DNA of 64,000 nucleotides, taken from positions 32,233,949-32,297,948 of the forward strand of contig OX387182.1 in the NCBI GenBank assembly GCA_947561395.2, in the 5' to 3' direction. Each line of letters opens with the position of its first letter. Within the stretch, counting starts at the first letter, position 1. Origin of the DNA: Buxus sempervirens. Lineage: Eukaryota > Streptophyta > Magnoliopsida > Buxales > Buxaceae. The notes below the pieces were generated by a model that did not search any database, had not been told where the DNA came from, and worked only from the letters and a program-made list of their open reading frames with translations. The position numbers and the translations under genes are program-made. Below, in pieces: positions 1-10,398 of this stretch.

Positions 1-1194
1 AACCAAACAGTGAGGCAATGGGTGGGGGTTCCCCTCCCTCCTTCCAATCCACATAAAGACCAACCAGGGATCTAGGTATCCCTGGTTTGGTTTCTTTTTT
101 CGAACCAAAATAACATGCTTGCATATGGACAAAAACCAATGAAAATGACTAGCCTAGCCATGCTTGAAGTCAAAGCAAAAAAAAAGGACAAAGTGGTACA
201 TGACTAAGCCCTACTATGCTTCAGAAAACACTCTTTGCACTCACAACCTAATGAAAATAGTTTCCTCAACATGCCTTTAGCAAATAGAGACACATGCAAC
301 ATGTAACGATATGAATGCAAAGGGGTTGGCTCACCATGATCCCCAAACAGTGACTAAAGGAAGGTGATAAAAAATCTTAATGAAAACCCGTGGAAGCAGT
401 TGCAAAATGAGGTGGTTAGCAGCCCTAACATCATGGCACGCATGGCTTAAATCCTAATGACGAACAAGTAGATTTTATGCATTCATATGATAGCGACTAA
501 GCATATATCTCATGTATTTCAGCATATCAATATTACCTTCAAAACCTAACAAAATAACAATTAAAGAAAGGAAGGGGAGGGGGGCTAATGCCAGGGTTAC
601 ATTCAGATTCAAGTGAGAGGAAAATGCTCCTCATAGTGACATGGAACCAGCGACAACCATGACCTTAAAACAGTGATCTAATGGGGGTGGTATGACCACT
701 TTAAACCAACCAAAATGCTCTCCCTAGACCCTTTTATATGGCCTATAACCTCTCCTCTTACCATAGGAGGGTGAGGATCCATCGAATGGCGTGAGAAGGT
801 GATAAAAATGACAAAACAACATGCACATGATGACCCAAACATGGTATCACAACATACTTAGAAACCGACATGCTTCAAACCACTTCATATTTATATATGT
901 TGAATGAAAATTAGTGGGGAACCATACCTTAAGGTTGGAATCTTCTTTGGATGATGGTAGAGTCCTGAAACCTCCACAGCATTGAGATACCTCCTCCAAG
1001 CTCCAGCAAATCCTCCAAAGTCCTCTCCAAGTGGTAGAAAATGAAGAAGAATGGTGGAGAAGGGGTTGTGTGGAGTTGGGCTAGGGTTTGGGGGTTTTAG
1101 AAGGGTGGAGAAGGTAGGGAGGAGAGGGACGAGCAGGGTAGGGAGTGGGAGAAATTTGGATAACAGCCAACCCCCAGCCAAATGGCTGGAGTCC

Positions 1195-1204
1195 CTATTT
1201 ATAG
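1195..1204 (-). promoter_or_regulatory. TATA box of Tat LTR
   Basis: Minus-strand CTATAAATAG, conserved at the same place in the sister LTR (45591-45600) and, with neighbouring differences, in the other Tat LTRs at 39633, 40983 and 59860. The palindromic word cassette begins about ten bases upstream on the minus strand. Predicted from sequence only. Confidence 0.7.
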
Positions 1205-1207
1205 CCA

Positions 1208-1440
1208 GAAAAAGGATAACCGAAATTAATCTTCGGTTACATAGATTTTCCAATATAACTGAAAATTAATTTCGGTTATACAGGATTTGTTTGTAACCGA
1301 AATAACATTTCGGTTATTTTTGTCAGGTACGGATTCAAACAATCTGTCGGGCGATATTCAATTTCACTTTATGAACCGAAAATATATTTCTGTTACACAC
1401 AATTTGTGTGTAATTGAAATTTATTTTCGGTCATTCTGTC
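1208..1440. repeat. AACCGAAA palindrome cassette upstream of TATA
   Basis: Repeated inverted words of the form TAACCGAAAT...ATTTCGGTTA, about seven half-sites in 230 bp. The same words recur in the sister LTR at 45614-45850 and in a second, distal cassette at 44221-44290. Confidence 0.8.
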
Positions 1441-2027
1441 AATATTTTTGATATTTGCGGATTACCCCCTAGAGTTGACCGATTTGACCTAATTTGACAC
1501 TGAAATATTCGCAGATAGCCCCCTACGCAATTTTGGTTTAATCCCTGAGATATTTGGCAGATTTTGGATATTTATGGATTGCCCCTCAAGATATTTTCCT
1601 GCATTTCTTGCCACGTGTGCAGTTTCTTTGCCACGTGTACAGTTTCTGACATTGTTGCCCGGAAACTTCAATTGCTCATATCTTCCTCATCCGGACTCCG
1701 ATTTGGGCAAACTCAGTTGGGTTAGAACCGTATCGGATCCCTCTATCCAATGTCATAGGGCTAAGCACCTGGCTTGGGGTTTATCATAAAGTCAACTTTC
1801 GACTCCCCCTCAAGCTTGATCAGCCTGCAGAACCTTCATCCGGACTCCGATTCCAGCAAACTCAGTTGCGTTGGAACCGTGTCGGGACTCTCTATCCATT
1901 GAGATAAAGCCAGGTGGCCAATTATCACTTGATCAAAAATTCAACAGCAGCCCCTTAGGGTTTGACTTTTCAGCTAGGGTTTGCATTTTCGGCTCCTCTG
2001 GGAAGGCAAAAATGAGGTGCTTACAAC

Positions 2028-2042
2028 TGCCCCTCTTTGCCG
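2028..2042 (-). promoter_or_regulatory. Polypurine tract of host Tat element
   Basis: On the minus strand a purine run (GCAAAGAGGGGCAG) ends two bases before the LTR start at 2025. This is the expected plus-strand primer position and fixes the minus orientation of the element. Confidence 0.85.
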
Positions 2043-2044
2043 GA

Positions 2045-4165
2045 GTCACCTTGCGGATGAACGGCAAAGAGAAAAAAGAATCTTGTTTTTGCACCTGGCA
2101 TTTCTATCGACATGGTCGACGAGCTTAGTCCTTTGAGGTTTTCACTTTAAAAGGGAAGCGGCCAAATGATGTGGCGTCACTTCCTTGCTTAGAAGTTTCC
2201 TTACCCTTTGCTTTTCGGGTTTTTGCGGGGCAACTCTTCAGTGTTTGATTTAATTTTGAAAAAGATTAGATTGTACTTGAGCCGGCCAACCTGTTTCGGT
2301 GTTGATGCGAGACATTAGACAATATTCTTTTCTTCTTGTTTGTTCCATTAAGGCTTTTAGGTGACTTCATAATTCTGATTCTTCCTGTGCCTTTTACTAG
2401 AGGCTTTTAACAGTTTTTTTTTAGCCTAGAGTTGGTTTAGGAGGTAGGACGAAAGAAGAACGGAAGAGGGAAGGGAAGGGAGGAGGTGCTGTTGGTGAGG
2501 AGGTGCTTCTAGTGCCGTCCGGTGCCTCAAGGGAGCTCACGCACCTGCCTTAATCTATTTACAAAAGTGTGAAATCAAAATTACAAAAAGGCCATCCTGC
2601 CCCATGATATCTTCATTTCAGTTCGTTCTTCTTCATGTCTCGCTACTCTCTTCTTCTGCAGTGCGCCTTCTAGTTGGCTTGCCTTCCCTGGGTGAGGTAA
2701 CAACCTCCTAGTTTGGAGTGACTACCATTGGGGATTAGTCGGGATCTCTTCCTTGTTGCCCTTTCTCTTGAGTCGGGCCTTGTTTTTGACAAGTGTGGGA
2801 GTTCCCTTGGGAAGGATGCTCCACTGGGGATAAATGGGGTTCCTCACGCTGTCATTTTCCTTCGTAAGGTCTTTTCCCTCTGCTCCGGTGTGAGTTCCTT
2901 ATGCTCGTTTGCGCTCTTGTTGAGTGCGGGAGACTCCACCAGGGATTGATGCGAGCTTGTTTTGTCTTCTTTCCACTCTTCTTCATAGAGCTGGCCTCTT
3001 CAAACTAGGCGAGGCTTGGGAAGTCTACATCATCAGGTATCACTCTCTTATTGTTGAAAGGACTCCATTGGGGACTAGCAGGTATCGTCCTCTGTTTGTT
3101 GGAGGAACTCCACTGGGGATTTGGGGGAGGATGTCCATCATCCCATATTTGCTGTACCTGCGAAGGCGGGAAAGGAACAAAATGTTAGTCTTGGACTAGC
3201 TTGGGAATGCAAAACATTCTTCTTATTCTCTTCTTGCTCTAAGCCTTTTGCCCATTGCAGCTAGAAGCGGCCTTTGCCATGGTTGGGAGATTATCAACTT
3301 AGGTTATTAGCACATTGTGGAGCTTAAAAATAGTTAAGCAGGACAATTATAGAGAAAACAGGTGTGACAGTGTGCCTGTGTCTGTAGTATCAAAGAAATT
3401 TCCAAGGTCAGGCGGGACTTGGAATGCTTGGTATTTTCAGTAGCATTATCATCACAAGACACTGTGAACTCTTTGACTCGGGCGCAACCTGCCAGTCTGG
3501 ACCCCTCAGATCTGTGCATCTTTCCCAGTTTACTGTCTGTCACTGTAACTGCTCTCTTTTGTATCTTGCTTTGCTCAATTCAGATGTGACCAGTTCTTTC
3601 TCTTTCTCTCTCCTTTTTTTTTGGTGACCACACAACGCCCTTTTTTCGGGTTTTCACCATATCTAGCCTTTCTGGGAAACTCTGAATTCTGTCATTACTG
3701 GTGAACGCAGACTTAACTGTTTGCCCTGATCATTCTTTTTGGGATCCGAGAGGTCCTAGAGGTAGGACGAAACGTAGGCTTGGTCTTGAACAAGTGGCTC
3801 AAAAAAGCTTATTTATTTGGGGTTCGCAAGGTGTGCTACTTTTTATTGTTGGCGGGACTTACATCCTGGCTTATTTGTATCTCTGTTTTTGTTGGGTAAA
3901 CATTTCCCCATTTTCTGTGTCTTTCTTCTTCTTTTTTTCTTTCTCTATTGCATTTCCTTTTCTTTTTGAGGTTTTGTTGGGTGAGAATGCCCTGTTTCTT
4001 TTTGCTTTGCTGGGAATGCCCCTTTTGATGTGTAGAACACTTGCAATGGGTTGAAAGAATTTTAAGGCTCAAAATTGTTTAACTAGGGGAGAATTTAAGG
4101 TATTTGGAAGGTTTTACATCTAATGGAGAGTCAAGGATGGCCTCTCTTCATTTCCAAATCAGAAT
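2045..4165 (-). other. Long 3' UTR of host Tat element, no gene
   Basis: About 2.1 kb between the integrase end and the polypurine tract. Short open frames exist on both strands but none resembles a known protein. Degenerate repeats around 2700-3140 share the phrase ACTCCAYTGGGGA at roughly 70-100-bp spacing, and 3590-4000 is T-rich on the plus strand. Long untranslated 3' regions are usual in Tat elements. Confidence 0.6.
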
Positions 4166-4169
4166 GATC

Positions 4170-4541
4170 TTAGGCGTAGTACAGTTTGACTGCGTCTGCA
4201 TGTATCGGCTCAGGAAAAATTGCCCCGTCCATTTCTTGCAGGATAAGTGCTCCTCGGGACAGAACCCTATGGACTACGAATGGCCCTTCGTAGTTTGGCT
4301 TGAATTTCCCTCTACTGTCCTCCTGATGGGGAAAGATTCTTTTCAGTACAAGATCTCCAACTTTGAAACACCGTGGCTTTACTTTCTTGTTGTAGGCTCG
4401 CGCCACTCTCTGTTGATAAAGCTGGCCATGGCACAAAGCCTTGATCCTTTTTTCATCCAACAAGTGCAATTGGTCAAATTTGGATTCTTCCCACTCAACG
4501 TCATTGATTTCAGCTTCCTTCAGAATTCTGAGTGACGGAAT
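4170..4541 (-). pseudogene. pol: Integrase C-terminal part of Tat pol
   Basis: The frame at 4170-4469 begins with a segment rich in basic residues and reaches a GPY/F-like stretch (PNYEGPFVVHRVL) followed by a conserved-looking tail ending at a stop near 4170. This is the C-terminal, DNA-binding end of a Ty3/gypsy integrase. It is in a different frame from the catalytic core upstream (4542-5048), so a frameshift lies around 4470-4545. There is no chromodomain, which fits Tat rather than chromoviruses. Confidence 0.8.
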
Positions 4542-5462
4542 CTATACTTCCACGGGGAGGACTGCTTCCATTCCATATACCAGGGAGAACGGGGTTGCCC
4601 CGATCGATGTTCGGATTGGCGTCCGATAGGCGTGCAACGCATAAGGTAACTTCTCGTGCCAGTCTTTGTATGTGACCACCATTTTCTCGAGTATCTTCTT
4701 CAGATTCTTGTTGGCAGCCTCTACTGCTCCATTCATCTTGGGCCGGTATGCCGTGGAGTTTAGATGTCTATTCTTTAGATCTTCACACATCCTTTCCATG
4801 TCCTTATTATTCAAATTCTTCGCATTATCTGTGATGATCGCTTCTGGTACGCTGTAGCGACAGACTACATTAGTTCTGATAAACTTGAGCACATGAGACT
4901 TCTTCACATCCACAAAGGACATGGCTTTTACCCACTTGGTAAAATAATCAATGGCCACTAAGATGAACCGGTGCCCATTTGAAACCTTTGGATAGACCTG
5001 GTCTATCATGTCGATTCCCCAGATGGGGAACGGCCAAGGTGATGTCATGGAATACAGTGTATTTGACGGTGCATGGATGTTGTTGGCATAAATCTAGCAC
5101 AACTGGCATTTTCTGACATGAGCGTAGCAGTCTGCTTCCATGGTTATCCAGTAATAGCCCATCCTTAGAATCTTCCTTGCTAGCATATGCCCATTCATGT
5201 GTGCGCCGCACAACCCCTCATGGACTTCCTCAATCAACTTCTGCACCTCATCTTCTCTGACACATAGCAGTAGAGAGTCGTTGTATGACTTCTTGTACAG
5301 CATACCTCCACTGTAGAAGTATTGCCCTGCCAATCTCTGTATAGTTCGCTTCTCGGCAGTCGAGGCACCTTCTAGCAGAGTTCTGTCCCTTACGTATCTC
5401 TCAATGTCCGTGTACCAAGGCTCTTCTTCGGGTGTGCTTTTCTCGACACTGAAGCAGTACAC
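4542..5462 (-). pseudogene. pol: Integrase zinc-binding and catalytic core of Tat pol
   Basis: The upstream frame (5094-5462) carries the H-H-C-C zinc-binding module (HEGLCGAHMNGHMLARK... then CYAHVRKCQLC) and ends at a TAG at 5096-5094 where the family normally has glutamine. The next frame (4542-5048) carries the DDE core: Asp in WGIDMID, Asp in IITDNAKN and Glu in GAVEAANKN, followed by the ALHAYRTPIRTSIGATPF block typical of plant gypsy integrases. The core residues are all present, but the stop and frame changes prevent a continuous protein. Confidence 0.88.
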
Positions 5463-5627
5463 GGGGTAGCGTCGAATTTCTATCTCCAGTGGTTAAACCC
5501 AAGTATCATCCATGATGGTGGCCATTGATGCCAGCGTAGCTAGTGCATCCGCAAACCGGTTCCCGTCTCGTGGCATGTAGTCAAATGTCACGCTCTCAAA
5601 TTGTTCTTCTAATTCCTTGACCAGTTC

Positions 5628-6161
5628 TTAGTATGGCACTAACTTCACATCTCTGGTCTTCCAGTCTCCCATCACTTGGTAGATGATAAGACTTGAATCA
5701 CTAAACACCTTTAGCTCTTGTATACGCATCTCGATTGCCGCTTGCAAGCCTAACACACATGCTTCATATTCGGCTATGTTGCAAGTGCAATCAAACAGGA
5801 GTTTTGCTGCTATGGGGTGATGGACACCATCTGGGGAGATTAGCACTGCTCTGATTCCTTTTCCATTCACATTGACTACCCTGTCAAAGAACATCTGCCA
5901 CTTGGTTTTTTCCGTGCCCTCTGTGGCCTCGGTACACATCACATCTTCGTCTGGGAAGTGAGTCAAGAGTGGTTGGTAGTCTGGCAGGGGATGCTCTGCC
6001 AGGTGATCTGCTACAGCTTGCCCTTTTATCGCCCTTCTAGTGGTGTAGACAATGTCGTATTCAGACAAAAGGACTTGCCACCTGGCAACCCTACCGGTGG
6101 TCGTATTCAGACAAAAGGACTTGCCACCTGGCAACCCTACCAGTGGAGATCGGCTTCTCAA
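5628..6161 (-). pseudogene. pol: Second (archaeal-type) RNase H of Tat pol
   Basis: After the end of the first RNase H and a linker (VYTTRRAIKGQAVADHLAEH), the frame has WQMFFDRVVNVNGKGIRAVL, then NIAEYEACVLGLQAA and VFSDSSLIIYQVMGDW. This is the additional RNase H that marks the Tat lineage. The acidic residues of FD, AEYEA and SDS are present; the residue after the first Asp is Arg where Gly is usual. The frame closes at TAA near 5628 just after LVPY, where relatives continue, so this is a nonsense mutation. Its N-terminal 20 residues derive from the 46-bp duplication at 6054-6145. Confidence 0.85.
6054..6145. repeat. 46-bp tandem duplication inside pol
   Basis: The stretch starting GTCGTATTCAGACAAAAGG is repeated at 6054 and 6100 with one or two differences. 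Because 46 is not a multiple of three it shifts the reading frame exactly between the two RNase H domains, which explains why the two frames overlap and share the peptide GRVARWQVLLSEYD. Confidence 0.95.
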
Positions 6162-6405
6162 AGATGTATTTCAACGGATCCAAATTGGAGATTAGCAAGA
6201 CCGTGTGACTGAGCAAATAATGCCGAAGCTTCTGAGCTGCCCAGACCAGGGCGCAACACGTCTTTTCAAGCATGGTGTATCTTACTTCAAAGTTGGTAAA
6301 TTTCTTGCTCAAGTAGTAGATTGCTTGTTCTTTCCTTCCTTTCTCATCGTGTTGTCCTAACACGCATCCTACAACCGTCTCAGAGACTATCAGAGACATA
6401 ATCAA
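6091..6405 (-). pseudogene. pol: First RNase H of Tat pol
   Basis: The frame shows GCVLGQHDEKGRKEQAIYYLSKK, then NFEVRYTMLEKTCCALVWAAQKLRHYLLSH and a C-terminal DPLKYIFEKP. These are the RNase H1-like blocks fused to RT in Ty3/gypsy pol. The N-terminal part lies in another frame, and the region 6406-6560 between it and RT is not open in any one frame, so one or more indels have occurred. Confidence 0.83.
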
Positions 6406-6562
6406 GAGTCATCCTGGGGCAGGCGGGACCAACGTTGGCGGACTCATCAGATAGGCCTTGATCTTATTAAATGCTACTTGGCAGTCTTCATTCTAGACAA
6501 CAAGATTATCCTTCTTTAGCAGCCTGAATATGGGCTCACACAGGAGTCATCTGTGCAATGAA

Positions 6563-7219
6563 TCAGCTAATGTACTGTAACCTGCCCAGGAACCCTCTTA
6601 CTTCTTTCTCTGTTGACGGAGGAGGCATCTCCAGAATTGCCTTTGCTTTGACGGGGTCTATTTCAATGCCTCGCTTGCCCACTATGAATCCAAGCAACTT
6701 TCCTGAAGTAACTCCAAATACGCACTTGTTTGGATTGAGCCGGAGTTTGTGCTCTCTGAGTCTGTCGAACATTTTCCCAAGGTTCACCAAGTGGTCCTCT
6801 TCTTCCTTGGACTTCGCTATCATGTCGTCCACATATACTTCCATTTCCTTGTGCATCATGTTGTGGAATATTGAGGTCATTGCACGCTAATACGTAGCAC
6901 CCGCATTTTTCAGTCCGAACGGTATCACACGGTAGCAGTAAGTACCCCAGTGCGTGATAAATGATGTTTTCTCCATATCCTCTGGTGCCATCCTTATCTA
7001 GTTGTATCCCGAGAAACCGTTCATGAAAGAGAACATCGAATGCCTTGCTGTATTATCCACCAGTACATCAATGTGCGGTGATGGGAAGTTGTCTTTCGGA
7101 CATGCTCTATTCAGATCTCTATAGTCGACACACATCCAGACTTTCCCGTCTTTCTTGGGAACTGGCACGATGTTGGCTAACCACTCTGGGTGAACTCTTC
7201 TTTGATCTTCAGGGCCCAT
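6563..7219 (-). pseudogene. pol: Reverse transcriptase core of Tat pol
   Basis: Two pieces in conserved order. The first (6998-7219) has PEWLANIVPVPKKDGK, CVDYRDLNRACPKDNFP and FSFMNGFSGYN. The second (6563-6880) has the active-site block VYVDDMIAKS, the LRLNPNKCVFGVTSGKLLGF block and EVRGFLGRLQYIS. Between them the sequence (6881-6997) still encodes the APEDMEKT and PFGLKNAGATY blocks but is interrupted by TAG codons at 7000-6998 and 6889-6887, both where plant RTs normally have glutamine. Confidence 0.9.
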
Positions 7220-8217
7220 TCCAGCTTCATGCGCCTAAGCTTCTGTTTCCCCAATATGGCCTCAGACTTTGTTGGTAACCGATGCACAACCAAGTCTATA
7301 TCTAACCCGGGCATATCCTCGTATGACCATGCAAACATGTCAGAATAAGATTTAAGAAAATCAAACATCTGTTTTCTCAATAATGGTGACAGCTTTTTAC
7401 CAATTTGGAGGATCCTTGATTGTGCCATTTCACCTATGTCAATTGGCTCTGTTTCCTCAATGTTAGCCTGGGGACCCTTTTCATGCCTTTCCAATGCAAG
7501 TTGGATTTCAAGCGGGGTCTCCCATGATTCATCATCGTCCTCAGGCTCGAAAGACTCACAGGGGACGATGTCTGAATCTTCTTGCTGCAATGGGCAAGTG
7601 CCCCAATCTGATTCGTCGAGTTCTTGCTCGTTTTCAGGATTGGACACTGGCTCATGCATTTCATTTATTATTGCCATCTGGACTGGCTTTTCAATTTCTT
7701 TTTGTTCTTTTTGTTCGATTATGGCAATCTTATTACCTATCCCGTGCCCCAGATCTTCCAGGTGTACGTCGGGATTGATACTAGGATTGCGATGTTCGAG
7801 TTGCTTATTTTTGTTGTTTTCATTTTCAAATAGATGTAAGTAGTAGGAAGCATTCAAATATTCATTAAAAGTTTCAGCAGTAGCTACAATAGAAATTTCA
7901 GAGGTAACAGAAACCCCCTTTGGAATCGTAGCTTTGCTAATAGCAAAAGGCGTGGCGCTCCAATTCTTCAGTGGTGCCTTGTCTTCCTTGTTGATGATGA
8001 CCGCCGCCTCCAGTTCTCTAGCTAGTACCATGTTGGTGCTATCGTCAGATGAGATGCAGATGGGATTATGTGCTGCGCCAGCTGCCGGCTTGTTCTGACT
8101 TCTCTCTGATCGGGGAGCGCTGTCTGACGATACCCTTACCCATGATCCGCTGAGGGGAATTGCCATTGGTATCTCATCCTCAGGCGGCATATAGGAGATT
8201 GTGACTTCATTGGCAAG
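7177..8217 (-). pseudogene. pol: Protease-RT linker and RT N-terminus of Tat pol
   Basis: An open frame of 337 codons (7177-8190). The first two thirds is a low-complexity acidic linker (DESDWGTCPLQQEDSD and similar); the last third has DMFAWSYEDMPGLDIDLVVHRLP and KQKLRRMKLEWALKIKEEF, the segment that leads into RT in Tat elements. The frame then shifts relative to the RT piece at 6998-7219. On the other side it continues in frame into 15540 once the inserted Tekay element and one GTCGA copy are disregarded. Confidence 0.85.
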
Positions 8218-8222
8218 GTCGA

Positions 8223-8388
8223 TTTAACGCCCCAAACCTGGGTCAGTGCAAACCGGCACCCGAGCTGAACCCGGTTCGCTACTGTAACAACCCGAATTCA
8301 GTTCAACAACCAAATCCGAGGTGTTACAGTAGCGAACCGGGTTTGGCTCGGGTGCCGGTTTGCACTGACCCGGGTTCGGGGCGTTATA
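8223..8388 (+). repeat. Foldback 5' LTR remnant of the Tekay element
   Basis: Arms 8223-8288 and 8323-8388 are inverted repeats of 66 bp with about five mismatches around a 34-bp loop. The first 106 bp is the reverse complement of the last 106 bp of the 3' LTR (15429-15534), and the last 66 bp is the same LTR end in direct orientation. The outer end is next to the GTCGA duplication and the inner end leads to the primer site. It begins TTTAACG rather than TGTAACG, one base from the expected terminus. Confidence 0.9.
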
Positions 8389-8392
8389 AAGA

Positions 8393-8403
8393 TGGTATCA
8401 GCG
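8393..8403 (+). promoter_or_regulatory. Primer-binding site of the Tekay element
   Basis: TGGTATCAGCG four bases after the LTR end matches the start of the initiator-methionine tRNA primer site (TGGTATCAGAGC) used by many plant LTR elements, with a change near its 3' end. Confidence 0.8.
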
Positions 8404-8512
8404 AAATGGTCCTAACCTTAGATAGCCAGCTTTAGGGGAATGGGATTGTGAGTACGCTAGATAGAAGCCCTAGAATTATTGAATTCTAACAAGTCAAATT
8501 TGTATTTTGCAG

Positions 8513-10398
8513 ATGGCTGGTAGAGGGAGACGTGCTAGAGCTGATCCTATTGAGAAGGAGCAGCAGGATGTTCCATTACCTCCACCACCTCCAGGGGTGA
8601 TGTGTGGGCAGTTGTTAGCAGCTTGGCAGAGCTTCTTGCCAAGGAAAGGGAGGAGAGACTGAGCCAGCACGACAATGGTGGAAACGGTGGCAATGGTCAC
8701 GGAGATGAGCCTGTACATGAGAGGGCCATACAAACGGCCAAGGATCTAGAGCAGTTCAGGAAGTTGGATCCACCTATCTTTAGTGGACGTCCAGATCCGA
8801 TGGAGGCGGAGAGATGGCTGATGAGAGTCGAGTGGATTTTTGAGGCCATGGGATGCCCGATGGACAGGAGAGTGCGATTGGCAGCATTCTTATTTGAGGG
8901 CGAGGCGGTTCACTGGTGGACAGCCAGGAAGAGGCAGGACCCTCATGCCACATACATGACTTGGGATAGATTCCGAGAGGTCTTTTCAAACCAGTACTTT
9001 TCTGAGGAAGTCCAGCTCAAGGAGCGGGAATTCATGGAGATTACCCAGGGGAGCCAGACAGTGGCCCAGTACGAGGCTAGATTTGTAGCCTTGTCCCACT
9101 TTGCACCCCACATGACACAGGATGAGAGGAGGCTGACTTCACATTTCGAGCGGGGTCTGAAGCCCGAGATTAAGAGTATGCTGACAGTACTTTTATGCAC
9201 AGAACTAAAGGACGTGGTACGTAGAGCCACCAAGGCTGAGAGTGACATAGAGGCTAGAGTGAGCCAGAGCAGGGCTAGACCGCTTATGAGGCCGGCAGAC
9301 CAGAGAGGTTTCCTTAGTGGAAACAAGAGGCCCAGAGACTGGACTAGGGCGGAGCCTGCAGGAGGACAATATAGGCCAGCTCAGAGGGGATGTGCCAGTT
9401 GTGGCAGGTATCATGTACCTGGACCTTGTGTTGCAGCACCGGGCACTTGTTACAGATGCGGAAAGGTAGGTCATAGGATCACTGACTGTCGATTCTCTCC
9501 TAGTTATCAATCGTTAGCAGTGCCACGACCAGCATTACCACAGCCAGAGACCGCGCCTACTTTCCCACAGAGGCCACAATTTCAGCAGACAGCTCAGAGA
9601 GCACCAGTTGGGCAGAAGCCCCAGGGCAGGGGACCAGTTCAGAGAGGAGGCCAGAGGCAGGCAGTACCTGCTCAGCAGCCACAGCCAGCTAGAGTATATG
9701 CAGTAGAGGCACATGAGGAGCATGAGCCTGAGCGTTTGGAGGATATCGAGGCTGACCATGAGGCAGCTGAGCTGATTGGAGGTATTATTTTCATTTGTGG
9801 TAGATTAGCATGCGTTCTGTTTGATTCTGGTGCTTCCCATTCATTTATATCACCTGCTTGTGCACGACGGATTGGTTTGTCACCCACTGAATTGGATGTT
9901 GAATTGTCTATACACACACCATTGGGAGAGTCTACTAGAGTCGAACATATGTATAGAGACTGCATGATTAGATTTGGTAGATTGGAGTTGTCTGGCGATT
10001 TGATTGCCTTAAACATTGGAGGTTTAGATGTGATATTGGGGATGGACTGGTTATGTAGACACCATGTGACGTTGGATTGCTATGCAGGGACAGTGATAGT
10101 TAAAGGGCCAGATCAAACCACTCATTATTTCAAATCTGAGTGGTTGAAGTCACGGATTGGTCTGGTAGCATCTGTGATAGCAGAGGAGCTTAGAAGTGAT
10201 ACCCTTGTCATCTTCGATGTACCTGTAGTTCAGGAGTTTGCGGATGTGTTTCCAGAGGAGTTACCTAGATTTCCACCTACTAGAGGAGTAGAGTTCAGGA
10301 TCCAGTTGATGCCGGGTACGGCTCTAGTTTCGAAGCCACCCTATCGGCTTGCGAAACCAGAACAAAAGGAACTGAAGAAGCAGCTAGATGAGCTTTAG
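8513..10398 (+). pseudogene. gag-pro: Gag-protease of the Tekay element
   Basis: The natural start is probably ATG 8513 (MAGRGRRARADP, then a proline run), but that frame stops after about 50 codons: a one-base loss near 8621-8623 moves the reading into the long frame from 8602. That frame has the gag core (AERWLMRVEWIFEAMGCP, EAVHWWTARK, TWDRFREVFSNQYF), a cysteine motif CASCGRYHVPGPC, a zinc knuckle CYRCGKVGHRITDC, a glutamine/proline-rich linker, the aspartic protease site LFDSGASHSFIS with ILGMDWL, and the start of RT (KPPYRLAKPEQKELKKQ). It ends at a TAG at 10396-10398, where relatives read through with glutamine or leucine. Confidence 0.92.

Larger units (their letters stand above)
1..2025 (-). 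mobile_element. 3' LTR of the host Tat element (partial)
   Basis: This block repeats 44460-46425 almost throughout, with a few indels (the clearest around 300-430). On the minus strand it begins TGTAAGCACC at 2025, directly after a polypurine tract, so it is the 3' LTR; its far end lies outside the window. It carries a TATA box (1195-1204, minus) with a cassette of AACCGAAA inverted repeats just upstream (1208-1440). The purine-rich ORFs around 890-1270 lie on both strands of the LTR and are not genes. Confidence 0.9.

Noticed and set aside
891..1269. Open frames of 120 and 72 codons on opposite strands, repeated at 45239-45665
   Set aside because: They lie inside both LTRs of the host Tat element, in a purine-rich stretch, and are low-complexity; presence in both LTRs is explained by LTR identity.
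3701..4054. 117-codon frame with a hydrophobic run
   Set aside because: Hydrophobicity comes from T-rich 3' UTR sequence of the Tat element; no start context or homology.
7436..7843. 135-codon plus-strand frame, Ser/Cys-rich
   Set aside because: Shadow of the acidic pol linker on the minus strand.
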